Below, in pieces: positions 1 through 9,223 of a stretch of 58,920 nt of DNA. The DNA is taken from the NCBI GenBank assembly GCA_945861975.1, contig CAMAXD010000003.1, positions 1 through 58,920 on the forward strand. The letters run 5' to 3'. The position numbers were made by a program, and so were the translations under genes. Position 1 is the stretch's first letter. Each line of letters opens with the position of its first letter. The notes under the pieces are model-generated. The model saw only the letters and a program-made list of their open reading frames with translations, was not told where the DNA came from and made no database searches. This DNA comes from Candidatus Kuenenia stuttgartensis. Lineage in GTDB: Bacteria > Planctomycetota > Planctomycetia > Planctomycetales > Planctomycetaceae.

Positions 1-61
1 AGTGACGGAACCTCGCGGGACCAACCTGAGCCTCAGGCTGTCGATCCAAAAACAGCCAACA

Positions 62-101
62 AAAAAACGCTGGTCACCTTTTCAGGAAAACCAGCGTTTT
101 T
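62..101 (-). terminator. Rho-independent terminator behind tRNA-Cys
   Basis: The arms CGCTGG (68-73) and CCAGCG (91-96) extend through flanking A and T runs into a stem of about ten pairs. On the minus strand the hairpin is followed by a run of seven T. It starts four bases beyond the 3' end of the tRNA, so it most likely ends that transcript. The A/T symmetry means it could also work on the plus strand. Confidence 0.75.
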
Positions 102-104
102 CAG

Positions 105-177
105 AGGGGAGAGTGGGAGTCGAACCCACGCGTGACGGATTTGCAATCCGTTGCCTTAGCCACTTGGCTATCCCCCC
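105..177 (-). tRNA. tRNA-Cys (anticodon GCA)
   Basis: The minus strand folds into a full cloverleaf. It has a 7-bp acceptor stem (GGGGGGA with UCUCCCC, one G-U pair), U8-A9, an anticodon stem ACGGA/UCCGU around the loop UUGCAAA, and a T-arm GUGGG-UUCGACU-CCCAC. The anticodon is GCA, which reads cysteine codons. The discriminator base is U73, as expected for tRNA-Cys. CCA is not encoded, because the following bases are CUG. Confidence 0.95.
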
Positions 178-604
178 GATTTTATCAATCCGATTTGGCA
201 AAATGGGTCCCTGTGAGCGACTCAGCTGCCTCGGAGTTTTATACCGAATGTATCGGCAGATGGTCCACTGTCCTGAAGTCAATTCCTGGCGAAAATCTTC
301 GGACTCCAAATGTCACTGAATCTGAGGTTTTTCATCGCAACTTGAAAATCTGAAATCAAGAAGTTTGTGCGGTTTGCGAAGAGTCAAACAGGGCAGAATA
401 AGGACATCCGGGATTCCTGAGGGTTCGTCGATCCTGGAGTAGAAGGTGCAGATTTTCGTGCGTAGGATAGCAGGTCGCAAATCCGGCGGGCATTTTTTCA
501 ACAGCGCCTGCCTTCGCGGATCGTTACATCGAGATAGCCGGCTCCGACACCTGATTTTTTCACCGCTCAGGGCCGTTCCCTACGCCTGGAAGGACGAAAC
601 CATC
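178..604. other. Intergenic stretch without recognised gene
   Basis: This 427-bp stretch lies between tRNA-Cys and the hypothetical gene starting at 605. Open frames here are short and overlap each other on both strands, and none resembles a known protein. It should hold the promoter of the tRNA (reading left) and of the downstream gene (reading right), but I see no clear -35/-10 pair. Confidence 0.4.
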
Positions 605-1399
605 GTGGCAGAATCTGAAGAACAACTGATTTCAAAGGCTCGTGATGCCGTCAGCCAGTGTAACTGGGTGGTTGGTGAATGTGCCTCCAAATGGACACAG
701 CGTTATGCGAAGAACCGTACCGATGGTGACTTTGGCCAGATGGTTGGCCTGAGTGGTGACCAGATCTTCCAGAGACGTCGGGTTTGGGAAGCATTTGGAG
801 AGGACCATCAGAAATATGGCAGTCTCAAATGGTCGTTTTTCTATGTAGCTCTGAACTGGGATGATGCTGAAGATTGTTTGAGCTGGGCTCAGGAATCCGA
901 TGCCACAGTGGCGGAAATGCGGGCCTGGCGACGTGCTCAGCGGGGCGAAGATTTATTCGCTGAGTCTTCTGAAGGATATTCGGAATGGGCGGCTCCACTC
1001 GGAATTGACACTTCAGAGATGCCATTATCCCGCGTGGTTGATCCATCCCAGTTCACCCCCAGCGGGATGGGTGATCGAGCTGGCTTTTCGTCCGGTGAGA
1101 GAACAGCCGTTGCGACGATGGACACTGTCGCCCGAGACGCTGGCGAAAACTACGCGCCATTTCGCGCTGACGCGGCTTCTCCGGCACCGCAGATTCGAGA
1201 AGAAGCACCCGGTGGAGAACGCCAGGAATTAACTCCTGAACAGTTCTGGAAGCGTGCCTCCGCGATGCTCGACAAACTCAATAAAGCTCTGACGCCGAAG
1301 TTGCTGAATGCTCTGGACAAGCAGCCGGAGTCAGTACGTGAGCGTCTTAATGATGCTCTGCAGGATATTCGCGAAAAGCTGGAAGGCAACCTGGACTAG
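605..1399 (+). CDS. Conserved-looking hypothetical protein
   Basis: I do not recognise the family. The GTG start at 605 gives 264 residues beginning MAESEEQLISK and has a purine-rich GGAAGGA at 588-594 in front of it. The open frame extends further upstream but that part has shadow-like composition. Residues 1-115 are rich in Trp and charged residues (CNWVVGECASKWTQRYAKNR, then WSFFYVALNWDDAEDC) and look like a compact helical domain. A variable middle linker follows. The C-terminal 70 residues (from PEQFWKRASAMLDKL) look helical and possibly coiled coil. There is no signal peptide or membrane segment, so it is probably cytoplasmic. A terminator follows directly. Function unknown. Confidence 0.7.
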   Translation: MAESEEQLISKARDAVSQCNWVVGECASKWTQRYAKNRTDGDFGQMVGLSGDQIFQRRRVWEAFGEDHQKYGSLKWSFFYVALNWDDAEDCLSWAQESDATVAEMRAWRRAQRGEDLFAESSEGYSEWAAPLGIDTSEMPLSRVVDPSQFTPSGMGDRAGFSSGERTAVATMDTVARDAGENYAPFRADAASPAPQIREEAPGGERQELTPEQFWKRASAMLDKLNKALTPKLLNALDKQPESVRERLNDALQDIREKLEGNLD

Positions 1400-1408
1400 A
1401 TTTTGATC

Positions 1409-1446
1409 ATGGAGAATGAGGTGAGCTCATCTCTTCTCCATTTTTT
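1409..1446 (+). terminator. Rho-independent terminator
   Basis: The arms TGGAGAA (1410-1416) and TTCTCCA (1434-1440) form a stem with further pairing inside the loop, followed by TTTTTT at 1441-1446. It lies 10 bp after the stop codon of the hypothetical gene, so it ends that transcript. Confidence 0.8.
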
Positions 1447-1460
1447 CAAAGATCAGGCAA

Positions 1461-1550
1461 CTATTCTCTGCACGGTATAAAATGAGGCCGGGCTTTCGCG
1501 GGATGCATCATTTAAACCATTGCCTCAATAGTGGCCGCGTACGGGATAAT
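1461..1550 (-). repeat. Structured intergenic repeat, copy 1
   Basis: This is the first of four related elements of about 85-90 bp (others at 7361-7447, 22209-22294 and 37335-37420). Read on the minus strand it begins ATTATCCCGTACGCGG, contains ATTGAGGC, then CCCGCGAA, and ends with GGCCTCATT and CCGTGCAG. ATTGAGGC pairs with GCCTCATT (one T-T mismatch) and CGCGG pairs with CCGTG (one G-U), forming a two-part hairpin. The element ends three bases before the ATG of the HtrA-type gene and is antisense to it. It is closest to copy 4 in the 3' half. Confidence 0.7.
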
Positions 1551-1553
1551 GTG

Positions 1554-2741
1554 ATGGACAAAGAGACTCAGAACAGTCCCAATCAGAGCGAAACGACCGC
1601 AGCTGCAAATGGCTGGCTGGTTATTGTCCTGACCGTACTTGTTGCGGTGCTGTTGATAAAGTCTGTCTTTGATTCCATTTCGAATCGGCCAAATTATTCC
1701 GACGCCGATAGAGTCGTGACTCCTCGCGGTGAATTGGGGGAAGACGAAAATGCGACGATTGAGGTCTTTGAAAAAGTTGCCCCCTCTGTTGTCTATATTC
1801 GCACGAAAGGATATCAGCAAACGTTTGATGGCAGCGTGGCCTCGGAGGAGTTTGCATCAGGAACTGGATTTGTCTGGGATGAGAAGGGACATATCATCAC
1901 GAATCTGCATGTGGTCAAGGACTCATTGCAGAGGCGTGATTCGCAGCTTGAAGTTCAGCTAGCTGATAAACGTATCTTTGACGCTGAGTTTGTCGGAGCC
2001 GTGTCAAAGCACGACATTGCGGTCCTGAGAATCGATGCCGAGCCTTCTCAACTTGTCCCCATCACGATTGGATCATCTGATGATCTGAAAGTCGGTCAGA
2101 AGGTGCTCGCGATTGGCAACCCGTTCGGATTCGATCGCACGCTCTCCACGGGAGTCATTGGCGGACTGAATCGCACTGTCGGTACAGACGACGAGAACAT
2201 TCTGGGAGGGATGATTCAGACGGATGCGGCCATCAACCCAGGCAACTCCGGCGGTCCGCTTCTTGATAGTGCCGGCCGCCTTATTGGAGTGAATTCTGCA
2301 ATTGTCAGCACGAGCGGTGCGTCGGCCGGTTTGGGCTTTGCTGTTGCTGTCAATGATGTCTATCAGGCTGTTGGCCTCGTATTTAACGAATCAGCCAGCC
2401 CGCCCGCTCCTTCCATGGGTGTTGCGATCCTGGATACAGAGACCGCAAGGGAAAATGGGATCCCGGAAAACCTTTTGGCTGGTGGATTAGTTGTTCTGTT
2501 CGTTTACCCCGACACTCCTGCGTCGATCTCCGGTCTGCAGGGATGTCGACGTCAAGGGAACACGGTTGTCCTGGGAGATCAGATTACTGCGATTGATGGA
2601 CAGCCAACATCCACTTTCGATGAACTGAAAGCTCTGTTGGGAAATCACAAAGCCGGCGACACGATCATTCTTGATGTGGTCCGAGGCACCCGACGATTTC
2701 AGGTGCCGCTGACACTGGAAGCACGTAAGGTTCTGCTTTAA
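1554..2741 (+). CDS. HtrA/DegP-type membrane-anchored serine protease
   Basis: This is a trypsin-like protease of the HtrA family, which degrades misfolded envelope proteins. With the ATG at 1554 it has 395 residues. One membrane segment lies at about residues 20-37 (WLVIVLTVLVAVLLI), placing the protease domain outside the cytoplasm. The catalytic triad is complete: His119 in TNLHVV, Asp154 in KHDIAVL and Ser232 in NPGNSGGPL. A single PDZ domain occupies about residues 285-390. Two in-frame ATGs upstream (from 1482) would put the start inside the structured repeat and are less likely. The Shine-Dalgarno sequence is weak (GGGA at 1543). The gene converges on greA, with 5 bp between the two stop codons. 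Confidence 0.93.
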   Translation: MDKETQNSPNQSETTAAANGWLVIVLTVLVAVLLIKSVFDSISNRPNYSDADRVVTPRGELGEDENATIEVFEKVAPSVVYIRTKGYQQTFDGSVASEEFASGTGFVWDEKGHIITNLHVVKDSLQRRDSQLEVQLADKRIFDAEFVGAVSKHDIAVLRIDAEPSQLVPITIGSSDDLKVGQKVLAIGNPFGFDRTLSTGVIGGLNRTVGTDDENILGGMIQTDAAINPGNSGGPLLDSAGRLIGVNSAIVSTSGASAGLGFAVAVNDVYQAVGLVFNESASPPAPSMGVAILDTETARENGIPENLLAGGLVVLFVYPDTPASISGLQGCRRQGNTVVLGDQITAIDGQPTSTFDELKALLGNHKAGDTIILDVVRGTRRFQVPLTLEARKVLL

Positions 2742-2746
2742 CAGAA

Positions 2747-3220
2747 CTATTCAATCCCGATGATTTCCATTCGCAATTTGCCTCGCGGAATATCGACTTC
2801 CACTTTGTCGCCAACTTTTTTTCCAAGCATCGCGGTTGCGATCGGGCTGGTTGTCAAAATCTTCATGATGTCGCCGTCGTAGTCTTCTTCGCCGGGGCCA
2901 ACGAGTTCATAAGCCTCTTCAGAACCGTCAGAAAGATCTTTGACCTTTACGACGGCGCCGAAGACGACAGAGTGCTTTGGCTTGTCACTTCGTTCGGCGA
3001 TATAACAGCTCGACAATTTTGACTTAAGCTGATTGATCTTGGCCTGCATGTATCCCTGAGTTTCGCGAGCAGCGTGATACTCGGCATTCTCTTTCAGGTC
3101 ACCTTCCTCGCGAGCGGTCTTGATACGTTCCGCGACGGCTGGCATATCCACGTCTTCCATCACGCGGATTTCTTCGCGGATTTTGTCATAGCCTTCACGG
3201 GAGATGGGTTGTCGTTCCAT
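2747..3220 (-). CDS. greA: Transcription elongation factor GreA
   Basis: GreA binds in the secondary channel of RNA polymerase and stimulates cleavage of the nascent RNA in backtracked complexes. The protein has 157 residues, the usual length. The N-terminal coiled coil (residues 1-75) carries the tip motif [14 protein letters not shown], with the acidic residues Asp41 and Glu44 that coordinate the catalytic Mg2+. The C-terminal FKBP-like domain contains the [11 protein letters not shown] and [15 protein letters not shown] segments typical of the family. It is a single gene, converging with the HtrA-type gene. Downstream of its stop there is no obvious terminator of its own. Confidence 0.96.
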   Translation of the reverse strand: MERQPISREGYDKIREEIRVMEDVDMPAVAERIKTAREEGDLKENAEYHAARETQGYMQAKINQLKSKLSSCYIAERSDKPKHSVVFGAVVKVKDLSDGSEEAYELVGPGEEDYDGDIMKILTTSPIATAMLGKKVGDKVEVDIPRGKLRMEIIGIE

Positions 3221-3367
3221 AGCGGGACCTCAGGCGAATCCAATCTGCGACGACCTGAGTCAGGTCCGTCGATGTTTTCAAAAATCGCAAAAACACGCTC
3301 GAAGACACAGACTCTCCGGAGTTTGCTGAACAGGGAGATTCAGAATCTTCAGCGGTCATGAAACAGA

Positions 3368-3400
3368 ACGGCGGCTGAAGGGTGCGCCTCCAACCGCCGT
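3368..3400 (-). terminator. Hairpin ending the sugar operon
   Basis: The arms ACGGCGG (3368-3374) and CCGCCGT (3394-3400) are perfect complements. On the minus strand it lies about 40 bp after the Gfo/Idh stop codon and before greA, followed by the moderately T-rich TCTGTTTC. On the plus strand it is followed by GTTTTT. Intrinsic terminator function is likely but not certain. Confidence 0.55.
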
Positions 3401-3442
3401 GTTTTTCTGTTCGGCCAGTATAGCCCTCAAATTTGAGTCAGG

Positions 3443-4585
3443 CTACGCAATTTCTTTCCACTGTCCGCATTTCGCGCTGTCCAGGACGGCTTCGCAGACC
3501 TTCTGGGTTTCAAGCGCGTCGCGGAAAGTGGGGTTACAAGGTTTTCCGGATTCGATACTGGCGATAAAATCCGCGACTTGATGAACAAAGGTGTGCTCGT
3601 AACCGATTTGCAGTCCCGGAACCCACCATTTGCCCATGTATGGCATGTCGCCGTCCGTGCAGTGGACCTGGTGCCAGCCGCGAACAAGGGAATTGTCAGC
3701 GTAATCAAAATACTCGAGGCGATGCAGGTCATGCAGGTCCCATTTGATCGACGCTTTCTCGCCGTTGATTTCCAGCGTGTAAAGCGCCTTGTGACCTCGT
3801 GCATAACGAGTTGATTCGAAGAGTCCGAGCGATCCATTGCCGAAACGGCAGAGAAACGCACAGGCATCATCAATCCCGACCTTTTCAACTTTTCCGGTCA
3901 GGTTATGTTTTCGCTCCTTGATGAAAGTTTCTGTCATTGCGGTGACGCTGTTGATGGAACCGTTGAGCCAGATCGCCGTATCAATGCAATGTGCCAACAG
4001 GTCACCCGTTACACCTGATCCCGCTGCCGCAGAATCAAGTCGCCACAGGCCTGCTCCACCCTGAGGTAGATCTGCATTAATCGTCCAGTCCTGCAGGAAG
4101 TTCGCGCGATAATGGAAGATCCTTCCGAGCCGGCCTTCATCAATCAGTTGCTTCGCCAAAGAAACCGCTGGTACGCGACGGTAGTTGTACCAGACCGTGT
4201 TTGCGACGCCGGCCTTCTCGATGGCATCTACCATCTTCTGGCCTTCAACAGGATTCATGGCCAGCGGCTTTTCGCAAAGAACCATCTTTCCGGCCTCAGC
4301 GGCCGCAATGGCGATTTCAGCGTGGGAGTTGTTGGGGGTACAGATATCGATTGCATCAATATCTTTGCGCTCAATCAACTTGCGCCAGTCAGTTTCTGTG
4401 GACTCATATTGCCACTGGTCTGCAAATGCCTTGACCTGTTCTTCGCTGCGACCACAGATTGCCTTTAGAATGGGGCGGTGCTTTAGCTCTGGAAAAAAAT
4501 CATTGACGCGTTTGTAACCGTTGGAATGGGTACGGCCCATGAAGCCATAGCCAACAAGGCCAATGTTCAGTGGTTTTAGGGACAT
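3443..4585 (-). CDS. Gfo/Idh/MocA family oxidoreductase
   Basis: This is an NAD(P)-dependent sugar or cyclitol dehydrogenase family protein; the exact substrate cannot be read from sequence. It has 380 residues. The Rossmann glycine motif [13 protein letters not shown] is at residues 9-21, and the family motif CEKPLAM with its conserved Lys-Pro is at 104-110. There is no signal peptide, so it is cytoplasmic. AGGA lies about 10 bp before the ATG at 4585. It is the last gene of a minus-strand group with a TIM-barrel isomerase (104-bp gap) and a cupin of the phosphomannose-isomerase type. This suggests a shared sugar-conversion route. Confidence 0.9.
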   Translation of the reverse strand: MSLKPLNIGLVGYGFMGRTHSNGYKRVNDFFPELKHRPILKAICGRSEEQVKAFADQWQYESTETDWRKLIERKDIDAIDICTPNNSHAEIAIAAAEAGKMVLCEKPLAMNPVEGQKMVDAIEKAGVANTVWYNYRRVPAVSLAKQLIDEGRLGRIFHYRANFLQDWTINADLPQGGAGLWRLDSAAAGSGVTGDLLAHCIDTAIWLNGSINSVTAMTETFIKERKHNLTGKVEKVGIDDACAFLCRFGNGSLGLFESTRYARGHKALYTLEINGEKASIKWDLHDLHRLEYFDYADNSLVRGWHQVHCTDGDMPYMGKWWVPGLQIGYEHTFVHQVADFIASIESGKPCNPTFRDALETQKVCEAVLDSAKCGQWKEIA

Positions 4586-4689
4586 GGTGAGTGATCCTGC
4601 AGTGGGAAAAGGAAAGTGTTTGAGACAAATTGGCCAATAAAAATGACCAATGCGACAACATTGGTCATCGTGACTCCGTCAATCAAGCG

Positions 4690-5721
4690 TTACACCCAGC
4701 CGTGAGCGTCGCGAACCTTAATCATGGTGTCCAGAATTGTGTTCCATGTCCTGGGGTTCTCAAGGGTGGCATTGGGGAACATGCAGCCGTCCCAACAGAT
4801 GTGCTTGATGCCTCGCTCTGAAGCTCCCTGCAACCAGTAGCCAGCGCACTTGACGATGTCAAGTTTTCCGTTTGGATCGTCTGCCGGACAGTGCTTGCCG
4901 GTCTTGTCATGGGAACCAGCGCCGTGAACATGACCATCGTTCTGAGCGACATGGAAGTCGATCGTCCATGGACGAAGCTTGTCGGTCATTGTCTTGTAAG
5001 CGGCGTAGAATTCCTCGGCTGAATGTCCTTCCTTGACCAGGGCACACTCAGGTGCGTTATAGCCGAGAAGATACAAATAGGTGTGAGCCAGGTCTGCCTG
5101 GAAGCCTAATGATTCCGGCATGCCAACTTCTTCAAGAAGATTCAGCATGTCCTTCCAGCTATGCATACCGGCCCAGCAGATCTCGCCTTCGGCAGCCAAA
5201 CGCTGACCATGATCAGCCGCGATTTTTGCAGCCTCACGAAACGTGCCGGCAATCTTGGATGTATTGGTTTTCGAGTTCTCACGCCATTTTGCGACGCCAA
5301 ACTCAGCGGAATCGATACGAATAACACCGTACTTGCGAACACCATGCTTTTCGAAAACATTCGCGATCCGACAGGCCATCTTCACGGCACTGATGAATTT
5401 CTCACGGGCAGCGTCGTCACCCATGGCGGAATCGCCAACAGTTCCCGGCCAAACCGGAGCGACAAGTGAACCAACTGAGAATCCATAGTTGGCTATCTGA
5501 TCGGCAATCTTGTTCAACTCTGCATCGCTGGCTTCCGGGTTTGTATGCGGCAGGAAAAGGAAGTAATCAATGCCGTCAAATTTCTGCCCGTTGACATTGG
5601 CTGCGGCGGTAAGCTGCAACATCTTCTCCAGACTGATTGGCGGTTCCTGACCTTCTCCGTCGCCCTTACCAACAAGACCAGGCCACATTGCGTTGTGAAG
5701 TTTAGGGGAAGAATGAGACAT
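4690..5721 (-). CDS. Sugar phosphate isomerase/epimerase, TIM barrel
   Basis: This is a xylose-isomerase-like TIM barrel (AP endonuclease family 2 fold), 343 residues long, of the kind that isomerises or epimerises sugars using a divalent metal. Recognisable segments are [32 protein letters not shown] with the metal-ligand Glu, [15 protein letters not shown] with Asp and His, and [21 protein letters not shown]. It lacks a signal peptide. A good GAGG ribosome-binding site lies about 9 bp before the ATG at 5721. It sits between the cupin gene and the Gfo/Idh gene, and is probably co-transcribed. The substrate is unknown. Confidence 0.88.
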   Translation of the reverse strand: MSHSSPKLHNAMWPGLVGKGDGEGQEPPISLEKMLQLTAAANVNGQKFDGIDYFLFLPHTNPEASDAELNKIADQIANYGFSVGSLVAPVWPGTVGDSAMGDDAAREKFISAVKMACRIANVFEKHGVRKYGVIRIDSAEFGVAKWRENSKTNTSKIAGTFREAAKIAADHGQRLAAEGEICWAGMHSWKDMLNLLEEVGMPESLGFQADLAHTYLYLLGYNAPECALVKEGHSAEEFYAAYKTMTDKLRPWTIDFHVAQNDGHVHGAGSHDKTGKHCPADDPNGKLDIVKCAGYWLQGASERGIKHICWDGCMFPNATLENPRTWNTILDTMIKVRDAHGWV

Positions 5722-5858
5722 AGCGTTGTCCTCGGCGAAATGAATGTGTGGAGGGGAGGTCGCGAAATGAATATTGGCGGAACGTATTCACAGCACTTGA
5801 AAAGAAAGCTCAGCCTCTGAACGGGACCGAGCTTTTGCGTGAAACAGCTTAATCAGGA

Positions 5859-7079
5859 CTACTTCTTTTTGTGGTCACCCACGTTCGGTGCTGCGGGCTG
5901 AGCATCAGGGCCGAAGTACCGAAGAGTCACGAGCGGCTCAGGGCCGTTGTTATGGAATTCAACACCGTCGGCTGAGGCCTTAGCCGTCACAAACACCTCA
6001 TCTTCAGTCATCGCGCCGAAGCGAATCATACTTGGTGACTGCAGGGTCAGCTTGCCAATCCTGCCGTATCCCTGGACAGTAATCAGGCCGTAAGCTCCGC
6101 CGTCTTTAACCTTGCACTTCGCGCCGGGCTCAAGAGTCAGTTCTTTGGCCGTGAACAACTGCTTGCCGTCGACTTTGCCGTAGACTATCCACTTGTCAAC
6201 CCAGCCCGATCCCTGCTCACTGACAATTGGCTCAAGATAGTTGTTGTCCCTGAAGTTTGGATCAACGTTCTTCTCCCAGTCCAGAGCGTCAACGATATAC
6301 TTGTTGTCGTCGTGGAATTCCGGCGGGAAGTCTTTTGTCAACAGGGCTCGCGGAACAACTCTGCCTTCGACAAGGTTCTGATACATCGCAAAGACGTCGC
6401 TGCCCCATTGTGGTTCAAAAGTGACAAGAGAACCGGGAGCGTGCAGAACACACGGTGGAATCAGCCAGCCTGTACCTGTTTTCAGTCGGTAGGCCTTGGA
6501 CAGATCCAGCAGCCCATTCTCGCCCTTGCTCCAGCGGTCGAGACAATCAATGACATCCTGCTTGGTAGTGCCTGGTTCAAGTCCCATGAACGTGTAAGGA
6601 AAATTGTTTCCGATCTGATTCATCTGAGGCGGGAAGTAGTAACTTTCCGGCTTCCCGTCCTGTCCGACTTTAGCCGCCTGCTCCGCGTTCTGATGCATGT
6701 GGTGCGGAATTGGGCCCATGTTATCGAAGAACTTGGAATAGACCGGCCACTTCTTGAACGTGTTCCAGATATGCTCGCCGATGATTTCACTCTTCAGCTC
6801 GGCAACTGCATCGCGCAGCAGAAACCGCTGACCTTCGTGAACAACATAAGACAGACCTTCATCATGATTACGATTGTCGTTTGCGGCTTCAGTCGTGGAG
6901 CCAAACCAACGTTCGTCGATTCCGCCTCTGTGCATTCCCAGTGCGTAGTAATCATCCGGATGCAGCTTGAGTCGTCGACCCGGCTGCAAAAATGATCGAG
7001 GCACCCAGGTTGGGGCCAGTCGAAGAATCCCATTGCCAGCGGTCAGAGCGGCGGAGGCAAGTGATGCGACGTTTGCCAT
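5859..7079 (-). CDS. Cupin protein of mannose-6-phosphate isomerase type
   Basis: This is a two-cupin protein of 406 residues resembling class I phosphomannose isomerases. The first cupin carries the metal-binding segment PIPHHMHQNAEQ. Later come YTFMGLEPGTTKQDVIDCL (similar to PMI proteins) and TGWLIPPCVLHAPGSLV, with the later cupin His. The start at 7079 (MANVASLASAAL) is preferred because 32 further residues up to 7175 look non-coding and Cys-rich. It is first in the sugar operon with the TIM barrel (137-bp gap) and Gfo/Idh genes. It may isomerise a hexose phosphate or another sugar, but lyxose isomerase or an unknown activity is also possible. Confidence 0.8.
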   Translation of the reverse strand: MANVASLASAALTAGNGILRLAPTWVPRSFLQPGRRLKLHPDDYYALGMHRGGIDERWFGSTTEAANDNRNHDEGLSYVVHEGQRFLLRDAVAELKSEIIGEHIWNTFKKWPVYSKFFDNMGPIPHHMHQNAEQAAKVGQDGKPESYYFPPQMNQIGNNFPYTFMGLEPGTTKQDVIDCLDRWSKGENGLLDLSKAYRLKTGTGWLIPPCVLHAPGSLVTFEPQWGSDVFAMYQNLVEGRVVPRALLTKDFPPEFHDDNKYIVDALDWEKNVDPNFRDNNYLEPIVSEQGSGWVDKWIVYGKVDGKQLFTAKELTLEPGAKCKVKDGGAYGLITVQGYGRIGKLTLQSPSMIRFGAMTEDEVFVTAKASADGVEFHNNGPEPLVTLRYFGPDAQPAAPNVGDHKKK

Positions 7080-7696
7080 TGTTCGAGTACCAGATCCTGA
7101 AATGACTTGGAAAGTGTGAGCGAAATCTGAACAACAACCTACGACAACATCCGTGGAACGCTGCATCCATTGCAAATGCAGGGCTTATGACGATTGCGAA
7201 TGAAAGTTGTCCCGGAAATCGTTGGTGGGTGATCGACTTTGAGCCGCAAACTCCTGAGCCAGACAGATCAATATCTGGAATGCACTTATATGATGACGGC
7301 CTGTTTACGTTTTGAAAAGCGACTGACGATTTTCCGGGTATGGCCGAATCTCTCGTGTTTAATATTAGGGCGGCATAAATTGAAGCTGGGGTTTCCCGGT
7401 GTGAATCAGTCACCTCATTGCCTCAATCGTAGCCGCGTACAGAATAACCCCTGAGCCACGTGGCGAAAAGGTTTGAACGGCAGGTGGAGTTTTTGTCAAT
7501 CGCCAATCGTTGTGACATGCGGGGCCTTTTTCAGAATCAGGCGGCTCACTTGCATGCAAAGAACCCTGTCGCCACGATCCCGCGAAATCGAGAGCTTGCA
7601 CTAAAAAGAGTGCTTTTCGCTCGATGGAAGTTCCGAGAAGTGAATTTTCTCGCTTCTTCGTCCATTCTCCCCGGAATTCAAAGGGTTTTTGAGTCA
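7080..7696. other. Divergent intergenic region with repeat copy 2
   Basis: This 617-bp region separates the leftward sugar operon from rightward argJ, so promoters for both must lie here. It contains one structured repeat (7361-7447). The rest has only short overlapping open frames. The frame upstream of argJ (from 7460) stays open by chance and its composition is not protein-like. No clear promoter motif could be picked by eye. Confidence 0.5.
7361..7447 (-). repeat. Structured intergenic repeat, copy 2
   Basis: This is the second copy of the four-member element, read on the minus strand from ATTCTGTACGCGGC. The outer stem is perfect here (GCGGC with GCCGC). The inner stem is ATTGAGG with CTTCAAT, using one G-U pair in place of the G-C of other copies. 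The loop has diverged most in this copy (CACCGGGAAACC instead of CCCGCGAA). It lies in the 617-bp divergent region, about 250 bp from argJ. Confidence 0.7.
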
Positions 7697-8902
7697 ATGA
7701 GTTCACAGCCACGCCTTCCTCAAGGGTTCACCGCATCGGGCATAACCTGTGGTATTAAGGCCAGCGGAAAGCCTGATCTTGCCTTGTTTGTTTCCGATCG
7801 CCCGGCTGCATCGGCTGGGGTTTTTACAACAAACCGCGTCTGCGGCGCGCCCGTCATTGTTTCCAAAGAGAGGGTTCCATCAACAGTGGCCCGTGCGGTC
7901 ATCATCAATTCAGGGAATTCAAATGCCGCAACCGGCGAACCTGGAATTGCTGATGCGCGAGCCATGACGGCGTTGGTGGCGGAGCTTATTGAATGTGGCG
8001 AAGAATCAGTTTTCGTTTGTTCCACCGGCGTCATTGGCGTTCCGCTTCCGATGCCAACCATTCTGAATGGTATTCCAAAGGGGGTTGAGGCGTTGGGAAC
8101 TTCGGACCAACACTTGCTTGATGCCGCGACTTCAATGATGACGACCGACACATTTCCGAAGCTTTCGTCGATCGATGTCAAGGTTTCTGGAGGCACTGTG
8201 CGCGTCTCCGGTGCCTGCAAAGGGGCGGCGATGATTGCGCCGAATATGGCCACGATGTTGGGAGTTATCCTGACTGATGCGGAATTGACGCCAGCACAGT
8301 GCGATCAGGTGCTTCGATTTGGGGTCGATCGTACTTTTAACTGCATCAGCGTTGATGGCCATATGAGCACCAGCGATACGGTTTTGCTGCTTGCAAATGG
8401 AGCTGCCGCAGGAGCATTGACTTCCGACGATTTTCTGAAGGCTCAGGCGGCAGTCCAGCAGGTCTGCCAGCATTTGGCCACCAGTATCATCCGCGATGCG
8501 GAGGGGGCCGATCATTTCATAACGGTCGATGTGGACGGTCTCGAGACCCGTCAACAGGCCTTTCGAATCGCCAAAGAGATCGCAGAAAGCGCGCTGGTGA
8601 AAACGGCAATTGCGGGCGGCGATCCAAACTGGGGCCGAATCGTTTCCGCGGCTGGCTATGCCAACGTGGAATTCGATACAGCCTTTGTTTCACTGAAGAT
8701 CAATGGGGTTCAGGTGTACTTGGCAGGCACACCTGTTCGCTTTGATGCGAGTGAGCTTTCGGCCAGCTTGAAGTCGAAACGCGATGTCACACTGGAGTAT
8801 TCGATTTCTGGCGGGCCATGTTCCGGAACAGAATCGGTCCGATTCTGGACCTCGGATCTGACGCAGGAGTATGTTCGCCTGAATTCTGAATACACCACTT
8901 AG
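7697..8902 (+). CDS. argJ: Bifunctional ornithine acetyltransferase/N-acetylglutamate synthase ArgJ
   Basis: ArgJ transfers the acetyl group of N-acetylornithine to glutamate in the cyclic arginine pathway, and in bifunctional forms also uses acetyl-CoA. The protein has 401 residues from the ATG at 7697 ([11 protein letters not shown]). The self-cleavage motif [14 protein letters not shown] (175-188) is intact, with the nucleophile Thr186 splitting alpha and beta chains. Other family segments are [17 protein letters not shown] and GGDPNWGRI. It stands alone, but an ArgE/DapE-like deacylase is encoded at 21.1 kb. Presence of ArgJ usually makes ArgE unnecessary for arginine synthesis, so that gene may act elsewhere. 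Confidence 0.95.
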   Translation: MSSQPRLPQGFTASGITCGIKASGKPDLALFVSDRPAASAGVFTTNRVCGAPVIVSKERVPSTVARAVIINSGNSNAATGEPGIADARAMTALVAELIECGEESVFVCSTGVIGVPLPMPTILNGIPKGVEALGTSDQHLLDAATSMMTTDTFPKLSSIDVKVSGGTVRVSGACKGAAMIAPNMATMLGVILTDAELTPAQCDQVLRFGVDRTFNCISVDGHMSTSDTVLLLANGAAAGALTSDDFLKAQAAVQQVCQHLATSIIRDAEGADHFITVDVDGLETRQQAFRIAKEIAESALVKTAIAGGDPNWGRIVSAAGYANVEFDTAFVSLKINGVQVYLAGTPVRFDASELSASLKSKRDVTLEYSISGGPCSGTESVRFWTSDLTQEYVRLNSEYTT

Positions 8903-9223
8903 TTGGCGACCGGTAATGTCGTGGGCGCAAACGCTTAAACCTCGTCCAGCAGTCAGTTTAGGTGAAATAGGTTGTCGGTTTCGACTAATCAGACTGATTA
9001 GGTTCTGGACAACGGCGATCCGGAATCTGGCGAAATGCGGAAAGAAGTTCTCGAAGTTGACGGAAAAAGGTGTAAATTCGGTGCAATCGAAATCGGGCAA
9101 ATGATCTTAGTGGTTATTTGTTCAGTTTCGAGGTTGTCAGTGGCAGATTGTCGTGGGGAACTCCTGTTCCGCGTGTGTTCTCCGACGATGCCACTGCGTA
9201 CGATTCCGCGGAGCAACTGATTC
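8903..9223. other. Intergenic stretch upstream of DUF309 gene
   Basis: This is a 321-bp non-coding gap between argJ and the DUF309 gene. Its only striking content is a perfect 17-bp palindrome at 8985-9001. No plausible small gene with a ribosome-binding site was found. Confidence 0.4.
8985..9001. promoter_or_regulatory. 17-bp palindrome, possible operator
   Basis: CTAATCAG and CTGATTAG flank a single A, giving perfect 8-bp arms with no room for an RNA loop. This fits a dimeric repressor site better than a hairpin. It is about 80 bp after argJ and 220 bp before the DUF309 start. Its role is inferred from symmetry only. Confidence 0.3.

Noticed and set aside
7460-7696. 79-codon upstream extension of argJ
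   Set aside because: Composition is not protein-like, and the ATG at 7697 gives the normal ArgJ N-terminus and length.
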